IMG/VR virus record: IMGVR_UViG_3300045538_000426
Location: 58,970-122,969 of that record
From: a virus
Direction: 5' to 3' (one strand)
DNA length: 64,000 nucleotides
The notes below the pieces were generated by a model. That model was not told the DNA's origin and searched no databases. It saw only the letters and a list, made by a program, of their open reading frames with translations. Positions 56,729 through 64,000 of this stretch are shown piece after piece; positions within the stretch are counted from its first letter, which is position 1, and each line of letters starts with the position of its first letter. The position numbers were made by a program, and so were the translations under genes.

Positions 56729-56736
56729 TATTTATA
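56729..56736 (+). promoter_or_regulatory. TATTTATA box before HNH gene
   Basis: TATTTATA lies 20 nt before ATG 56757, after the end of the structured RNA. Here the leader would be ~14 nt. Confidence 0.4.
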
Positions 56737-56756
56737 GTTAAAGGAACATTAAACCA

Positions 56757-57164
56757 ATGCCAAACGTATATAGTATTAAAACATGTATAAATTGTGGAAT
56801 CTCTAAGAGAAGTAATGGAAAAAAGTTTTGTGGACCGAAGTGTCAACATGATTTCAATTACAAAGAAAAGATAAAATTGTGGTTAGACGGAAAGCACGAT
56901 GGGATGCGGGGAAAAACATCCACGGCACATTGGATTAAAAGATATATCACCGAAGTACGTGGACATCAATGTGAATGTTGTAAAATTAAAGAGTGGATGG
57001 ATAGGTCGATATCTTTAGATTTAGAACATAAAGACGGAAATTTTAAAAACAATAAAATTGACAATCTTGGTCTAATTTGTCCGAACTGTCACAGTCAGAC
57101 GGATACATATAAAGGTAGAAACAAAAAAGGAAGGCCTCGTTCTAAGTATTATAGAGGATTGTAA
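56757..57164 (+). CDS. HNH endonuclease
   Basis: 135 aa. The N-terminal zinc finger is CINCGISKRSN ... FCGPKC. The HNH core is CECCKIKEWMD, LDLEHKDGNFKNNKIDNL and LICPNCHSQTDTY, with catalytic His and Asn present. A basic tail follows. It ends 1 nt before tRNA-Ser(TGA), consistent with a homing endonuclease targeting the tRNA region. Confidence 0.88.
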   Translation: MPNVYSIKTCINCGISKRSNGKKFCGPKCQHDFNYKEKIKLWLDGKHDGMRGKTSTAHWIKRYITEVRGHQCECCKIKEWMDRSISLDLEHKDGNFKNNKIDNLGLICPNCHSQTDTYKGRNKKGRPRSKYYRGL

Positions 57165-57165
57165 T

Positions 57166-57252
57166 GGATAGGTGGCTGAGTGGATTAAAGCGGTGCTCTT
57201 GAAAAGCACAGGGGCCTAAAAACCCCCGGGGGTTCGAATCCCTCTCTATCCT
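57166..57252 (+). tRNA. tRNA-Ser(TGA)
   Basis: Acceptor GGATAGG/TCTATCC, anticodon arm GTGCT-CTTGAAA-AGCAC, long variable arm, T-arm GGGGG with TTCGAAT. Confidence 0.9.
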
Positions 57253-57279
57253 CCGTAGTTAGGTAAGTGGTGTAAATAT

Positions 57280-57368
57280 GGAACGGTGGCCGAGTCTGGC
57301 TTATGGCGGAAGTTTGCTAAACTTCTGAGGCCTAAAAACCTCCACAGGTTCGAATCCTGTTCGTTCCG
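57280..57368 (+). tRNA. tRNA-Ser(GCT)
   Basis: Acceptor GGAACGG/TCGTTCC, anticodon arm GAAGT-TTGCTAA-ACTTC, long variable arm, T-arm ACAGG/CCTGT, discriminator G. Last tRNA of the array. Confidence 0.9.
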
Positions 57369-57372
57369 CAGC

Positions 57373-57410
57373 AATTCCTCCGATGACGTAATTGTTATCG
57401 GAGGAATTTT
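57373..57410 (+). terminator. Terminator of tRNA array
   Basis: A 12-bp perfect stem AATTCCTCCGAT/ATCGGAGGAATT with a 12-nt loop and a T pair following closes the tRNA unit 5 nt after the last tRNA. Confidence 0.8.
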
Positions 57411-57457
57411 CATGTCCAAATCTATCGTAATCACGATTGTTTTGATATTTATTCAAC

Positions 57458-57835
57458 ATGGAAACCGATTTGAAAGACATTGTGAAGGAATTTGGAGCTT
57501 TTATAGTAAAGAAGCTGGCCATCAAAAAACCATTCAAAATCCAGCTCACAGTCAATCGGGACGACTTGAAGACGTATGCTCATTATAGCCCCACTGAGGG
57601 AATTGTTAAAGTATATGTCAAAGGTAGGTCAACCGCTGATGTACTTCGTTCAATTGCTCATGAAATGGTCCATCATCAACAAAATCAGAATGGGAAATTA
57701 AAACAAGACCCTAAAAACCCGATTCCAGATGTCGGCGGTGAGATTGAGGATGAAGCAAATGCCGTAGCTGGTCAGTTGGTTAAAGAATTCGGTTACAAGT
57801 TCAAAGACAGTGCCGGAAAGAGCATCTACGAATAA
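57458..57835 (+). CDS. HExxH metalloprotease-like protein
   Basis: 125 aa. SIAHEMVHHQQNQNG near residue 70 holds the zincin HExxH motif. GGEIEDEANAVAGQLV 30 residues later supplies a likely third zinc ligand (Glu or Asp). The minimal size fits SprT/M78-like phage zincins. A TATTTATT box ends 4 nt before the ATG. The substrate could be a virion or host protein. Confidence 0.75.
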   Translation: METDLKDIVKEFGAFIVKKLAIKKPFKIQLTVNRDDLKTYAHYSPTEGIVKVYVKGRSTADVLRSIAHEMVHHQQNQNGKLKQDPKNPIPDVGGEIEDEANAVAGQLVKEFGYKFKDSAGKSIYE

Positions 57836-57846
57836 ATTCGGACGTT

Positions 57847-58656
57847 ATGTATTTTTCTGAAAACCACGATAAGTTAGCCGACCTCATTAGCGATCCGTCA
57901 AACAACGACAGATTTCTATCGGAAATTTTAAGAGATTTCGAAGCATCGGGGGGAACAGTTTTAGGCCGTGGGAGATACGCGGTAGCATTGACCCGATCCA
58001 ATTGGAATCACGTTGTAAAATTATTTTTTTCCGACGATTCGTATTTGAAGTTTGTTAGATTTGTGTTGAAGAACCCAAGGCCGTCGTTTCCAAAATTCTT
58101 AGATAAACCAAGAAAGATCGTCCCTAATTTCACACGGTCCCCCGGTGAACGATATTTGTATGTGGTCAGAGTTGAGAAATTAATCCCAATCACAAAACAA
58201 GAGTTCGAAGATATACAATATTATATCTATTACGGACACACGGACTTAAATCCGAACACGGATTCCTCAGTAAATTCATATAAAAACTCATATACGTGGG
58301 CGGAAATAAGGAAGAACATCCGACGAATAGAGAGTGAATATAAAGGCATGAAATCCTTCCTATCTGACTATGACTCGTTGATGGTTGCTGATATTAATGC
58401 GTCGTTGGATATAACCCAAACAAACATTCTAAAAAGATCGAGTGGAGAATTCGTATTGAATGACCCGTTCTGGGCTGGGGAGACGCCGTATCAAACTCAC
58501 GATAGACTGGTGCAGGCTGAGATTGGTTATGATGAATACGAGGAAAAACCTAGGAAATTCATAAAAGGTGGAGAGATTAACTTACCCAAAGTTAAAGAAC
58601 GCCCAGAACCGGTCGTCAAGGCACCAGTCGATAAGGGAGAAGACGTTCCGTTTTAA
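57847..58656 (+). CDS. Protein-kinase-like fold protein
   Basis: 269 aa. GTVLGRGRYAVAL near residue 38 resembles the Gly loop, NHVVKLFF the VAIK lysine strand, DITQTNIL near residue 198 the catalytic loop (D...xN) and LNDPFW the metal-binding DFG variant. The distances are shorter than in eukaryotic-type kinases, as in phage kinase-like proteins. Catalytic activity is possible but not certain. It overlaps, tail to tail, with the minus-strand gene by 4 nt. Confidence 0.6.
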   Translation: MYFSENHDKLADLISDPSNNDRFLSEILRDFEASGGTVLGRGRYAVALTRSNWNHVVKLFFSDDSYLKFVRFVLKNPRPSFPKFLDKPRKIVPNFTRSPGERYLYVVRVEKLIPITKQEFEDIQYYIYYGHTDLNPNTDSSVNSYKNSYTWAEIRKNIRRIESEYKGMKSFLSDYDSLMVADINASLDITQTNILKRSSGEFVLNDPFWAGETPYQTHDRLVQAEIGYDEYEEKPRKFIKGGEINLPKVKERPEPVVKAPVDKGEDVPF

Positions 58657-60065
58657 AAGAAATCGACGTAGTTTTGGTGTGATTCCAATGTCAAATCACC
58701 CTCGTTAATTTTGTTACCTTCGGAATCTTTAGCTTTGACTCTCGTTAAAATAGTCTGTTTCTTTGAACCGTATTTTTGATCCCCAATTTTATGATCTTTT
58801 ACGGTTCCAACGACAGAATACTTTTTATTCTCCTCGATTCCTATATTGTTGCTACTGAACCACACCAGTAGATTTCCCAAATCATCTTTGAAATTGTATA
58901 TGGTCATGTAACCATAGGCAGATTCATAACCACGAATTGAGGTGACGGTAACATCGATAGATAATTTCTGTCCAATAACACCGACAAACTCACTCGGTCT
59001 TTGTGCCTCCGATTCAGCTTTCTTCTTTATCATTTCCTTGTCAATCAAATAGGATACCAATAATCCTCCCATGTATCCTAGATTCTTTATACCCACCGTC
59101 GATGACTTGGAAAGCACGGCTAGGTTATTGAAGTAATTAGCCATATCCGGCTTCTTCTCCGCATCCAATTTAAAATCATGAGTTTTAATCCATTCCAAAA
59201 TCCCATCAGACATTTCTTTAGCTTCCGGTTTCATTTCCTCGGCTCGAATTATGAAATCGGGAGTTTTATGTGAGTTTGGATTTCTACGATAGAACATGAT
59301 ATTGCTAGCGACGTCCGAAGTGCTATCCAAATACTCTCCGGTTGTATCGGCCACTTCTCTAGCCTTCTTTTTTGAAATATACTTCTTGCCCATCACCAAA
59401 TAAGCCAGCGACAGATAGAATATAATCTCTCCGATAGCATAATAATTACCACTGGAGCCCCCACGACCCATTCCGCCGGATTCAATCTCCTCCTCACTAA
59501 GTCCTCGTAGTTCTTCCAATATTTCCGCAAATCTAATTACTTTGCTTACACTGTCGATGGGAAGAAATCTCTTCAGACAGCCGCTTCCTACCGTCAATAG
59601 TTTGTTTTCCTTTACATCTTTAATGATGAAAGTGTTATGTCTTTCCCGTTTTGTTTTACAGACGTCACAGACGGAATCTGCATCACGGTATTCATCGGGC
59701 AAAGAAGAAATGCTGGCGTCCGGAGATATGTTTATCAAATTCCCAGAGTCGGTGTGTTCTATTTTAGCGATAAACTCAAATCCCTCGACTTGCGGTGACT
59801 TTCCTATAATTCTTACGGTGTATTGTTTTTTGAATTCGGATATATCCAAATCATCAGCGTTAGTTTTTACATTCTCTTCTTTTAGAACTTCCAATTTAAC
59901 GGCTTCCAATCCCCATTTAACTGCCTTCTTATTTATCTCATTTATTTTTGCTTTTAAGAAATTAAGTCCATTCTCACCGACTAAAATGTCGTCACGAGAA
60001 ACGTCCTCCACTCTGTTAATAGTGGATTCTGATATACGGACGATTAAATCTTTTAAGTTGATCAT
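58653..60065 (-). CDS. Zinc-finger protein with C-terminal OB-like domain, 470 aa
   Basis: The centre has VCDVCKTKRERHNTFII and LLTVGSGCLKRFLP, a CxxC ... C pattern seen in conserved phage/plasmid proteins of unknown role. Residues ~370-460 form a beta-rich, probably OB-fold domain (LSIDVTVTSIRGYESAYGYM). The start at MINLKDLIVRI is chosen because a TATTTATT box ends 3 nt before it. It could bind single-stranded nucleic acid. Confidence 0.65.
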   Translation of the reverse strand: MINLKDLIVRISESTINRVEDVSRDDILVGENGLNFLKAKINEINKKAVKWGLEAVKLEVLKEENVKTNADDLDISEFKKQYTVRIIGKSPQVEGFEFIAKIEHTDSGNLINISPDASISSLPDEYRDADSVCDVCKTKRERHNTFIIKDVKENKLLTVGSGCLKRFLPIDSVSKVIRFAEILEELRGLSEEEIESGGMGRGGSSGNYYAIGEIIFYLSLAYLVMGKKYISKKKAREVADTTGEYLDSTSDVASNIMFYRRNPNSHKTPDFIIRAEEMKPEAKEMSDGILEWIKTHDFKLDAEKKPDMANYFNNLAVLSKSSTVGIKNLGYMGGLLVSYLIDKEMIKKKAESEAQRPSEFVGVIGQKLSIDVTVTSIRGYESAYGYMTIYNFKDDLGNLLVWFSSNNIGIEENKKYSVVGTVKDHKIGDQKYGSKKQTILTRVKAKDSEGNKINEGDLTLESHQNYVDFF

Positions 60066-60068
60066 TTC

Positions 60069-60076
60069 AATAAATA
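60069..60076 (-). promoter_or_regulatory. TATTTATT box (minus strand)
   Basis: One-base variant of the late-type octamer, ending 3 nt before ATG 60065. Confidence 0.4.
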
Positions 60077-60103
60077 TAATCCCCACCGAGTAAACTGGAT
60101 AAA

Positions 60104-60316
60104 TTATGATATCGTCACAATGGCGATTTTCTTCAAATGAGCCCATGCTTTTGATTTCAACTGACGGTTGGTCAGGTTACCGTATGGATCACTCACTCGG
60201 ACATAATGTCCCCGGCCGTTTATATCAAAACACACCTCTTTGGTTTTATAGTTAATAAGAGGCAATGTATAGGTGTCGTGATTGTAAATTGCGGCTGAAT
60301 TATGCATGGGATTCAT
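60104..60316 (-). CDS. Hypothetical protein, 70 aa
   Basis: Small protein starting MNPMHNSAAIYNHD, beta-rich middle and basic helical end (NRQLKSKAWAHLKK). A clear promoter has its -10 ending 6 nt before the ATG. Unknown. Confidence 0.6.
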   Translation of the reverse strand: MNPMHNSAAIYNHDTYTLPLINYKTKEVCFDINGRGHYVRVSDPYGNLTNRQLKSKAWAHLKKIAIVTIS

Positions 60317-60322
60317 AAATTC

Positions 60323-60350
60323 ATTCTATGACACTATACATCCATGTCAA
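60323..60350 (-). promoter_or_regulatory. Sigma70-like promoter, leaderless geometry
   Basis: Minus strand TTGACA, 16 bp, TAGAAT, ending 6 nt before ATG 60316. Confidence 0.7.
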
Positions 60351-60395
60351 TCGATTTGTGATTGACTTTTTTTCATTTCAGTGGATGATTGTGAT

Positions 60396-60500
60396 ATGAA
60401 AAAAATCTACATCCTCGGTGGTGGAACGGTTTCCCATGTTTCTAGCCATCTCTCGGTGTCATCAGCCGCATACGGAAAAACCGGTGGATATAATTTGTAA
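60396..60500 (+). pseudogene. N-terminal stub of flavoprotein-like gene
   Basis: 34 codons: MKKIYILGGGTVSHVSSHL followed by a second polar stretch and a stop. The GGGT...H nucleotide-binding start resembles phage proteins annotated as phosphopantothenate/flavoprotein-like, which are several times longer. I judge it a truncated remnant, though a short functional peptide is possible. Confidence 0.45.
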
Positions 60501-60575
60501 GTGATTGACTAATCAACCATCTTACCCCATAATGTTCTTATGCAAATACACCCAGATAAAATTACCAATTGGAAA

Positions 60576-61067
60576 ATGGCGACGAAAACAAAACCGGTTA
60601 AAGCAAAACCTCTAGTCAACCTTCTCATTGACAAGACAGTTGTAAACAAATTCCTCGTGAACACGCTGGAAGGAAATGAACCTCTTGGTGACGGTGTCGT
60701 AATTTGTGTGGGAGAAGCCGGTGACGTCTGGCAACAGACACCCAAGAAACTTTTACAAAAATACAATGTAACATCAATTGACAACGACGGATGGATGGTC
60801 TGCGAACCTAAACCCGAAAATGTAGTTAATTGTATCGAAGTTGTAAACTTCGTAGGACTTCCATTTGCGTCTAAACCCCCGGATGACGCGATGTATAAAG
60901 CACATGATTTCTATATACTTGGATTGTGGGGAGCCACCGTTGCCGGATTTGGAAAAGGTGTCCAGTGGGGAGATTCCGGTGATTATGTCTGTCAAAACCA
61001 AACGGATCATAATGACGTGTGGATTGTGGAACGAAAAATCTTCGAGAACACCTACGCGATATTTTGA
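60576..61067 (+). CDS. PGDYG-like hypothetical protein, 163 aa
   Basis: GDGVVICVGEAGDVWQQTPKKLL and DGWMVCEPKPENVVNCIEV resemble PGDYG-type phage proteins of unknown function. The start at ATG 60576 (MATKTKP) follows a TTGACT-17-CATAAT promoter by ~43 nt. ATG 60540 is 7 nt after that -10 and would be leaderless. Both are possible. Confidence 0.6.
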   Translation: MATKTKPVKAKPLVNLLIDKTVVNKFLVNTLEGNEPLGDGVVICVGEAGDVWQQTPKKLLQKYNVTSIDNDGWMVCEPKPENVVNCIEVVNFVGLPFASKPPDDAMYKAHDFYILGLWGATVAGFGKGVQWGDSGDYVCQNQTDHNDVWIVERKIFENTYAIF

Positions 61068-61247
61068 ATGGAAAAGGAACATCAAATAGAGGAAGCTAAA
61101 CGAAGAGATGCAGTCGAACTAGCTGACGAAATCTTCGGGTTCGGAGTCAGACGTAAGTGTGGACACCATGAACATCACAGTGGGTTAACATCGTCTGAGA
61201 GAGATGAATTGAAATTGACAGAATGTTTCGACTGTAAACCGGATTAA
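61068..61247 (+). CDS. Hypothetical protein, 59 aa
   Basis: Directly follows the previous stop. Charged helix and then KCGHHEHHSG and CFDC, a Cys/His-rich metal-binding set. Unknown. Confidence 0.55.
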   Translation: MEKEHQIEEAKRRDAVELADEIFGFGVRRKCGHHEHHSGLTSSERDELKLTECFDCKPD

Positions 61248-61251
61248 ATTT

Positions 61252-61377
61252 ATGAATATTGTACATTCTGACCAACCAATTGAAGGAATTGCATTGACTA
61301 CCCCATCGGTATTCTTGGCAGGCCCCACCCCCAGAGACAAAGACACCAAGTCTTGGCGACCCGATGCTATCAAATAA
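61252..61377 (+). pseudogene. Nucleoside 2-deoxyribosyltransferase-like N-terminal stub
   Basis: 41 codons. The segment VFLAGPTPRDKDTKSWRPDAI matches the first beta strand and P-rich loop of nucleoside 2-deoxyribosyltransferase-like enzymes, which are normally ~140 aa or more. The frame stops right after it, and no continuation is seen in the other frames before the next promoter. It is probably a deletion remnant. Confidence 0.55.
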
Positions 61378-61386
61378 AATTCTTCA

Positions 61387-61415
61387 TTGACACTTTTAAG
61401 AAAGTCGTCTATAGT
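61387..61415 (+). promoter_or_regulatory. Promoter of NMN adenylyltransferase gene
   Basis: TTGACA, 17 bp, TATAGT. The -10 is 72 nt before ATG 61488, so this mRNA has a true leader, unlike many others here. Confidence 0.75.
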
Positions 61416-61487
61416 TATTCACAGATGGTTGATGTCTGATTTTGATAAGAACTCAATCGTCGGAAAACATAACAGATAAATAAGATT

Positions 61488-62456
61488 ATGAAAGAGAAAC
61501 AAGCAGCAGCTACAGCCGCGGGCGTCATCGTGGCAAGATTCCAACTCCACGAGCTTCACGATGCCCATCGTGATTTAATCCAAAGCGTCATTGAAAGACA
61601 CGAACGGGTTATTATCTTTTTGGGACTTTCGCCTCTAAAGAACACCCTCAACAACCCACTCGAATTCAGACAACGCAAGGCGATGATTGAAGAGGCGTTC
61701 AAGGATTGTGATAAGGCCCTTGAAATTCATTATGTCGATGATAACCGAGACGACCACGTTTGGTCGAAGAACCTCGATAAACAACTGGCTAAGTGGTTGA
61801 ACCCAGGACAGAACGCAACTCTTTATGGCAGTCGGGACAGTTTTCTAAAACGTTACCACGGAAAGTATCCGGTGTGTGAACTTGAGTCGGAAGTCTTCGT
61901 GTCGGCAAGTGAGATTCGTAAAAAAATCATAAACAACTATCCGCCAACCAAAGACTTTCGTGCCGGATTGATTGCCGGAACCGGTCTTAAATATCCAACC
62001 GCATATCAAACGGTGGACGTGGCCATTGTAAATGAAAAACGAGAGTTTTTGATGGTCAAGAAGCCGGGTGAAAAGAATTGGAGATTCGTCGGCGGGTTCA
62101 GCGATCCTCGTAGCAACAGTCTTGAGGAAGATGTTAAACGTGAGGTCCAAGAGGAAACCGGAGTTTCGATAGGTGAACCGGTTTATCTCGGAAGCACGTT
62201 GATTGACGACTGGCGATATCGTGGAGAAGTTGATAAAATCAAAACGGCGTTTTTTGTCACTAAATACGTTTTTGGTGCCCCCGTTGGCGCAGATGACGTT
62301 GAAATCGCTGGATGGGTAAATCTCAATGAATTGGTTGAGGGTAATATCATGCCAGAACACAAACCTTTGCTTGAAATTTTAGTCAAAAAGTTCATTCAAA
62401 ATGATGTCATGTGGAAACAATTTACATCGGTAGATGTTGATGGTCAGATGACTTGA
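61488..62456 (+). CDS. Bifunctional NMN adenylyltransferase / Nudix hydrolase
   Basis: 322 aa. Residues 1-~165 are a NadM-type nucleotidyltransferase: GVIVARFQLHELHDAHRDLI (HxGH-like region), GLSPLKNTLNNPLEFRQRKAMI and the ISSTxxR-like VSASEIRKKI. Residues ~185-310 are a Nudix domain with GGFSDPRSNSLEEDVKREVQEETG (Nudix box, in parts). It converts NMN and ATP to NAD. The Nudix half may hydrolyse ADP-ribose or related compounds. It pairs with the NAMPT gene just downstream. Confidence 0.92.
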   Translation: MKEKQAAATAAGVIVARFQLHELHDAHRDLIQSVIERHERVIIFLGLSPLKNTLNNPLEFRQRKAMIEEAFKDCDKALEIHYVDDNRDDHVWSKNLDKQLAKWLNPGQNATLYGSRDSFLKRYHGKYPVCELESEVFVSASEIRKKIINNYPPTKDFRAGLIAGTGLKYPTAYQTVDVAIVNEKREFLMVKKPGEKNWRFVGGFSDPRSNSLEEDVKREVQEETGVSIGEPVYLGSTLIDDWRYRGEVDKIKTAFFVTKYVFGAPVGADDVEIAGWVNLNELVEGNIMPEHKPLLEILVKKFIQNDVMWKQFTSVDVDGQMT

Positions 62457-62480
62457 CATTCGGAGAAAACCAGATACAGT
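62453..62480 (+). promoter_or_regulatory. Promoter of NAMPT gene
   Basis: TTGACA, 16 bp, TACAGT. A ~60-nt leader follows, with a small hairpin (CGACC...GGTCG) at ~62489-62509. Confidence 0.7.
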
Positions 62481-62542
62481 ATTGATACGACCTGATTTAG
62501 ATGGGTCGTCAAAAAACAAAATAGAAAGATACAGATAACTCT

Positions 62543-63973
62543 ATGAATAAAGAAAACCTCATATTCCTAACTGACAGCTATAAACTTGGCCATCATGGAA
62601 TGCTCCCCATCGGAACACAGAACCTCAGCAGTTACTTGGAAAGTCGTAAAGGCGCAAAATTCGCAGAAACCGTCTTCTTCGGTCTGCAAATTATATTGAA
62701 ACGTTACTTGGAGGGCGTCGTCGTCACCAGTGCCGATATTGAAGAAGCGGACGTGTTTTGTAAGGAACACTTCCTCGGTATGGATTATTTCAATCGAGCC
62801 ATGTGGCGACGTATTGTCGACGTTCACGGTGGAAAACTTCCCCTACGTATTATGGCCGTCAAAGAGGGCACGCCGGTCCCAATCGGAAATGTAATGATGA
62901 CCGTTGAGGCCACTGATGAAACTATCAATCCAGATACGGGAATTGCATATTTCGCTCCTCTCGTTAACGTGTTCGAGACTATCCTCACTCATGTCTGGCA
63001 CCCAAGTAACGTGGCCACTATTAGTCGTGATATCAAGAAACGATTAAAAAATGGATTTGATAAGACCGTGCCGAATGAGCTAGGTTGGTTGATTGAGTTT
63101 ATGCTCCACGACTTCGGATTTCGTGGTGTAAGCAGCGTCGAGTCGGCTGGGATGGGCGGTGCAGGTCACTTGGTAAACTTCAAGGGAACTGATACTCTCG
63201 TTGCAATCACTTACGCCCGTAGATACTACAACACTACAGAAATGGTGGCTTATAGTGTAGCGGCTACGGAACATAGTATTATGACCGCCGAAGGGCCCGC
63301 TGGTGAATTCAAAGTCGTAGAGAAATTAATTGCCAAATACCCAAATGGAATCCTATCGGTGGTCAGCGATAGTTATGACATTGAAAACGCGATTCGTGTC
63401 TATGGAACCGAATTGAAAGAAAAGATTCTCGGACGAAATGACGGAGCGAAGTTTGTTATTCGACCGGACAGCCCTCGTTTCGAGGGGGATACCCCAGCCG
63501 CTCAAATCCTTTGGATTGCTCAAGAATTAGAGAAGTATTTTGGTGCCACGACAAATGACAAGGGGTATAAGATGCTTCACCCGAAGGTAGGTATCATTTA
63601 TGGAGATGGACTCAGCCGTGATGAAATCGTCGAAGCCATCGACGTATTGATTGCCAATGGTTACGCGGCAAGCACTTGTGTATTCGGTATGGGTGGCGGA
63701 TTGCTCCAAAAGCATAACCGTGACACACAGAGAAACGCGTTCAAGTGTTCGGCGCAGAAACGTGGAGATGTGTGGATCGACATCTTCAAGGATCCGAAGG
63801 ACAAGACCAAAGCATCGAAGCGAGGTCGTCTTGCCCTTGTGTTCGAAAATGGTCAGTATAAGACCGTTGCGGCGAAAGACGCAAAAAACAATCTCTTGGA
63901 GGTTGTATTTGAGAATGGTGTAATCGTCAGGGATATGACTTGGAATGAAGTCCGTGACAACGCAAAAGTTTAA
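62543..63973 (+). CDS. nadV: Nicotinamide phosphoribosyltransferase
   Basis: 476 aa, the full length of NAMPT/NadV enzymes. Motifs: FLTDSYKLGHHGMLP at the N-terminus, LHDFGFRGVSSVESAGMGGAGHL near residue 190, VAATEHSIMTAEG near 240 (His/Glu region), SVVSDSYDIENAI near 275, FVIRPDSPRF near 305 and GDGLSRDEI near 350. It makes NMN from nicotinamide and PRPP. With the NMNAT before it, it forms a two-step NAD rebuilding route of the NARP2 type. Confidence 0.95.
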   Translation: MNKENLIFLTDSYKLGHHGMLPIGTQNLSSYLESRKGAKFAETVFFGLQIILKRYLEGVVVTSADIEEADVFCKEHFLGMDYFNRAMWRRIVDVHGGKLPLRIMAVKEGTPVPIGNVMMTVEATDETINPDTGIAYFAPLVNVFETILTHVWHPSNVATISRDIKKRLKNGFDKTVPNELGWLIEFMLHDFGFRGVSSVESAGMGGAGHLVNFKGTDTLVAITYARRYYNTTEMVAYSVAATEHSIMTAEGPAGEFKVVEKLIAKYPNGILSVVSDSYDIENAIRVYGTELKEKILGRNDGAKFVIRPDSPRFEGDTPAAQILWIAQELEKYFGATTNDKGYKMLHPKVGIIYGDGLSRDEIVEAIDVLIANGYAASTCVFGMGGGLLQKHNRDTQRNAFKCSAQKRGDVWIDIFKDPKDKTKASKRGRLALVFENGQYKTVAAKDAKNNLLEVVFENGVIVRDMTWNEVRDNAKV

Positions 63974-63980
63974 TAACTAT

Positions 63981-64000
63981 ATGAAACCAATTACCGCTGA
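63981..64000 (+). CDS. Start of next gene (partial)
   Basis: ATGAAACCAATTACCGCTGA begins 7 nt after the NAMPT stop and runs off the window. Only the first six residues are seen. Identity unknown. Confidence 0.45.

Noticed and set aside
62481-62542. NAD-sensing riboswitch in the NAMPT leader
   Set aside because: Only one short hairpin is visible. I cannot match it to the known NAD+-I or NAD+-II riboswitch cores, so it is noted only as a leader.

Overview
This window is part of the genome of a large tailed double-stranded DNA phage. It carries a T4-type sliding clamp and clamp loader, large repetitive tail-fibre genes, nucleotide and NAD metabolism genes, homing-type HNH and GIY-YIG nucleases, many short overlapping unknown genes, and an array of about 27 tRNA genes. 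No integrase or integration site was seen. Three genes point to a host in the Planctomycetes-Verrucomicrobia group: a Planctomycete-cytochrome-C/DUF1549/DUF1553 protein, an adjacent DUF1501 protein, and a prepilin-like protein. Their families are abundant in those bacteria. The host call is inference.

Layout. 0-4 kb: small unknown genes, a DNA methyltransferase, sliding clamp and clamp loader, closed by a strong terminator. 4-19.5 kb (+ strand): DUF5661-like proteins, a SleB-type wall hydrolase, a lipoprotein, a SNF2-like helicase and three large fibre genes with beta-helix and HAEG repeats. 19.5-38 kb (- strand): an HNH protein, ClpP, a polynucleotide-kinase-like protein, a cyclic-phosphate-processing receiver domain, the PVC-type surface pair, then a long run of small early-type genes including MazG-like, class II aaRS-like, GIY-YIG, prepilin-like, thymidylate synthase, DUF5662, dCMP deaminase and a metallophosphoesterase. 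38-46 kb (+ strand): a nucleotidyltransferase, a 1348-aa fibre with Ig-like domains and a 2H phosphoesterase. 46-57.4 kb: the tRNA array, interrupted by HNH genes, Hsp20, a TrmH-type methylase and small lipoproteins, and including a structured region of about 1 kb that is probably a giant phage noncoding RNA. 57.4-64 kb: metalloprotease-like, kinase-like and zinc-finger/OB-fold-like proteins, then an NAD salvage pair (NMN adenylyltransferase-Nudix and nicotinamide phosphoribosyltransferase).

Regulation. Two promoter classes can be read by eye. One is TTGAC(A/T), 16-17 bp, then a TATNAT-like box. The other is TATTTATA in front of fibre, structural and ClpP genes. In at least 13 genes on both strands the -10-like box ends exactly 6 bp before the start codon, so transcription should begin at or next to the start codon. 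This predicts widespread leaderless mRNAs. The two NAD genes differ, with leaders of about 60-70 nt.

How the genes work together. The clamp and loader serve replication and probably late transcription. ThyA, dCMP deaminase and the MazG-like protein feed dTTP supply. The NAD pair would restore NAD after host NAD-depleting defence. The PNK-like, receiver-domain and 2H phosphoesterase proteins could repair cleaved RNA ends or destroy cyclic-nucleotide signals. The tRNA array, TrmH and the aaRS-like protein adjust translation. Three N-terminal stubs (DHFR, a flavoprotein-like gene and a nucleoside deoxyribosyltransferase) show ongoing loss of nucleotide-metabolism genes.
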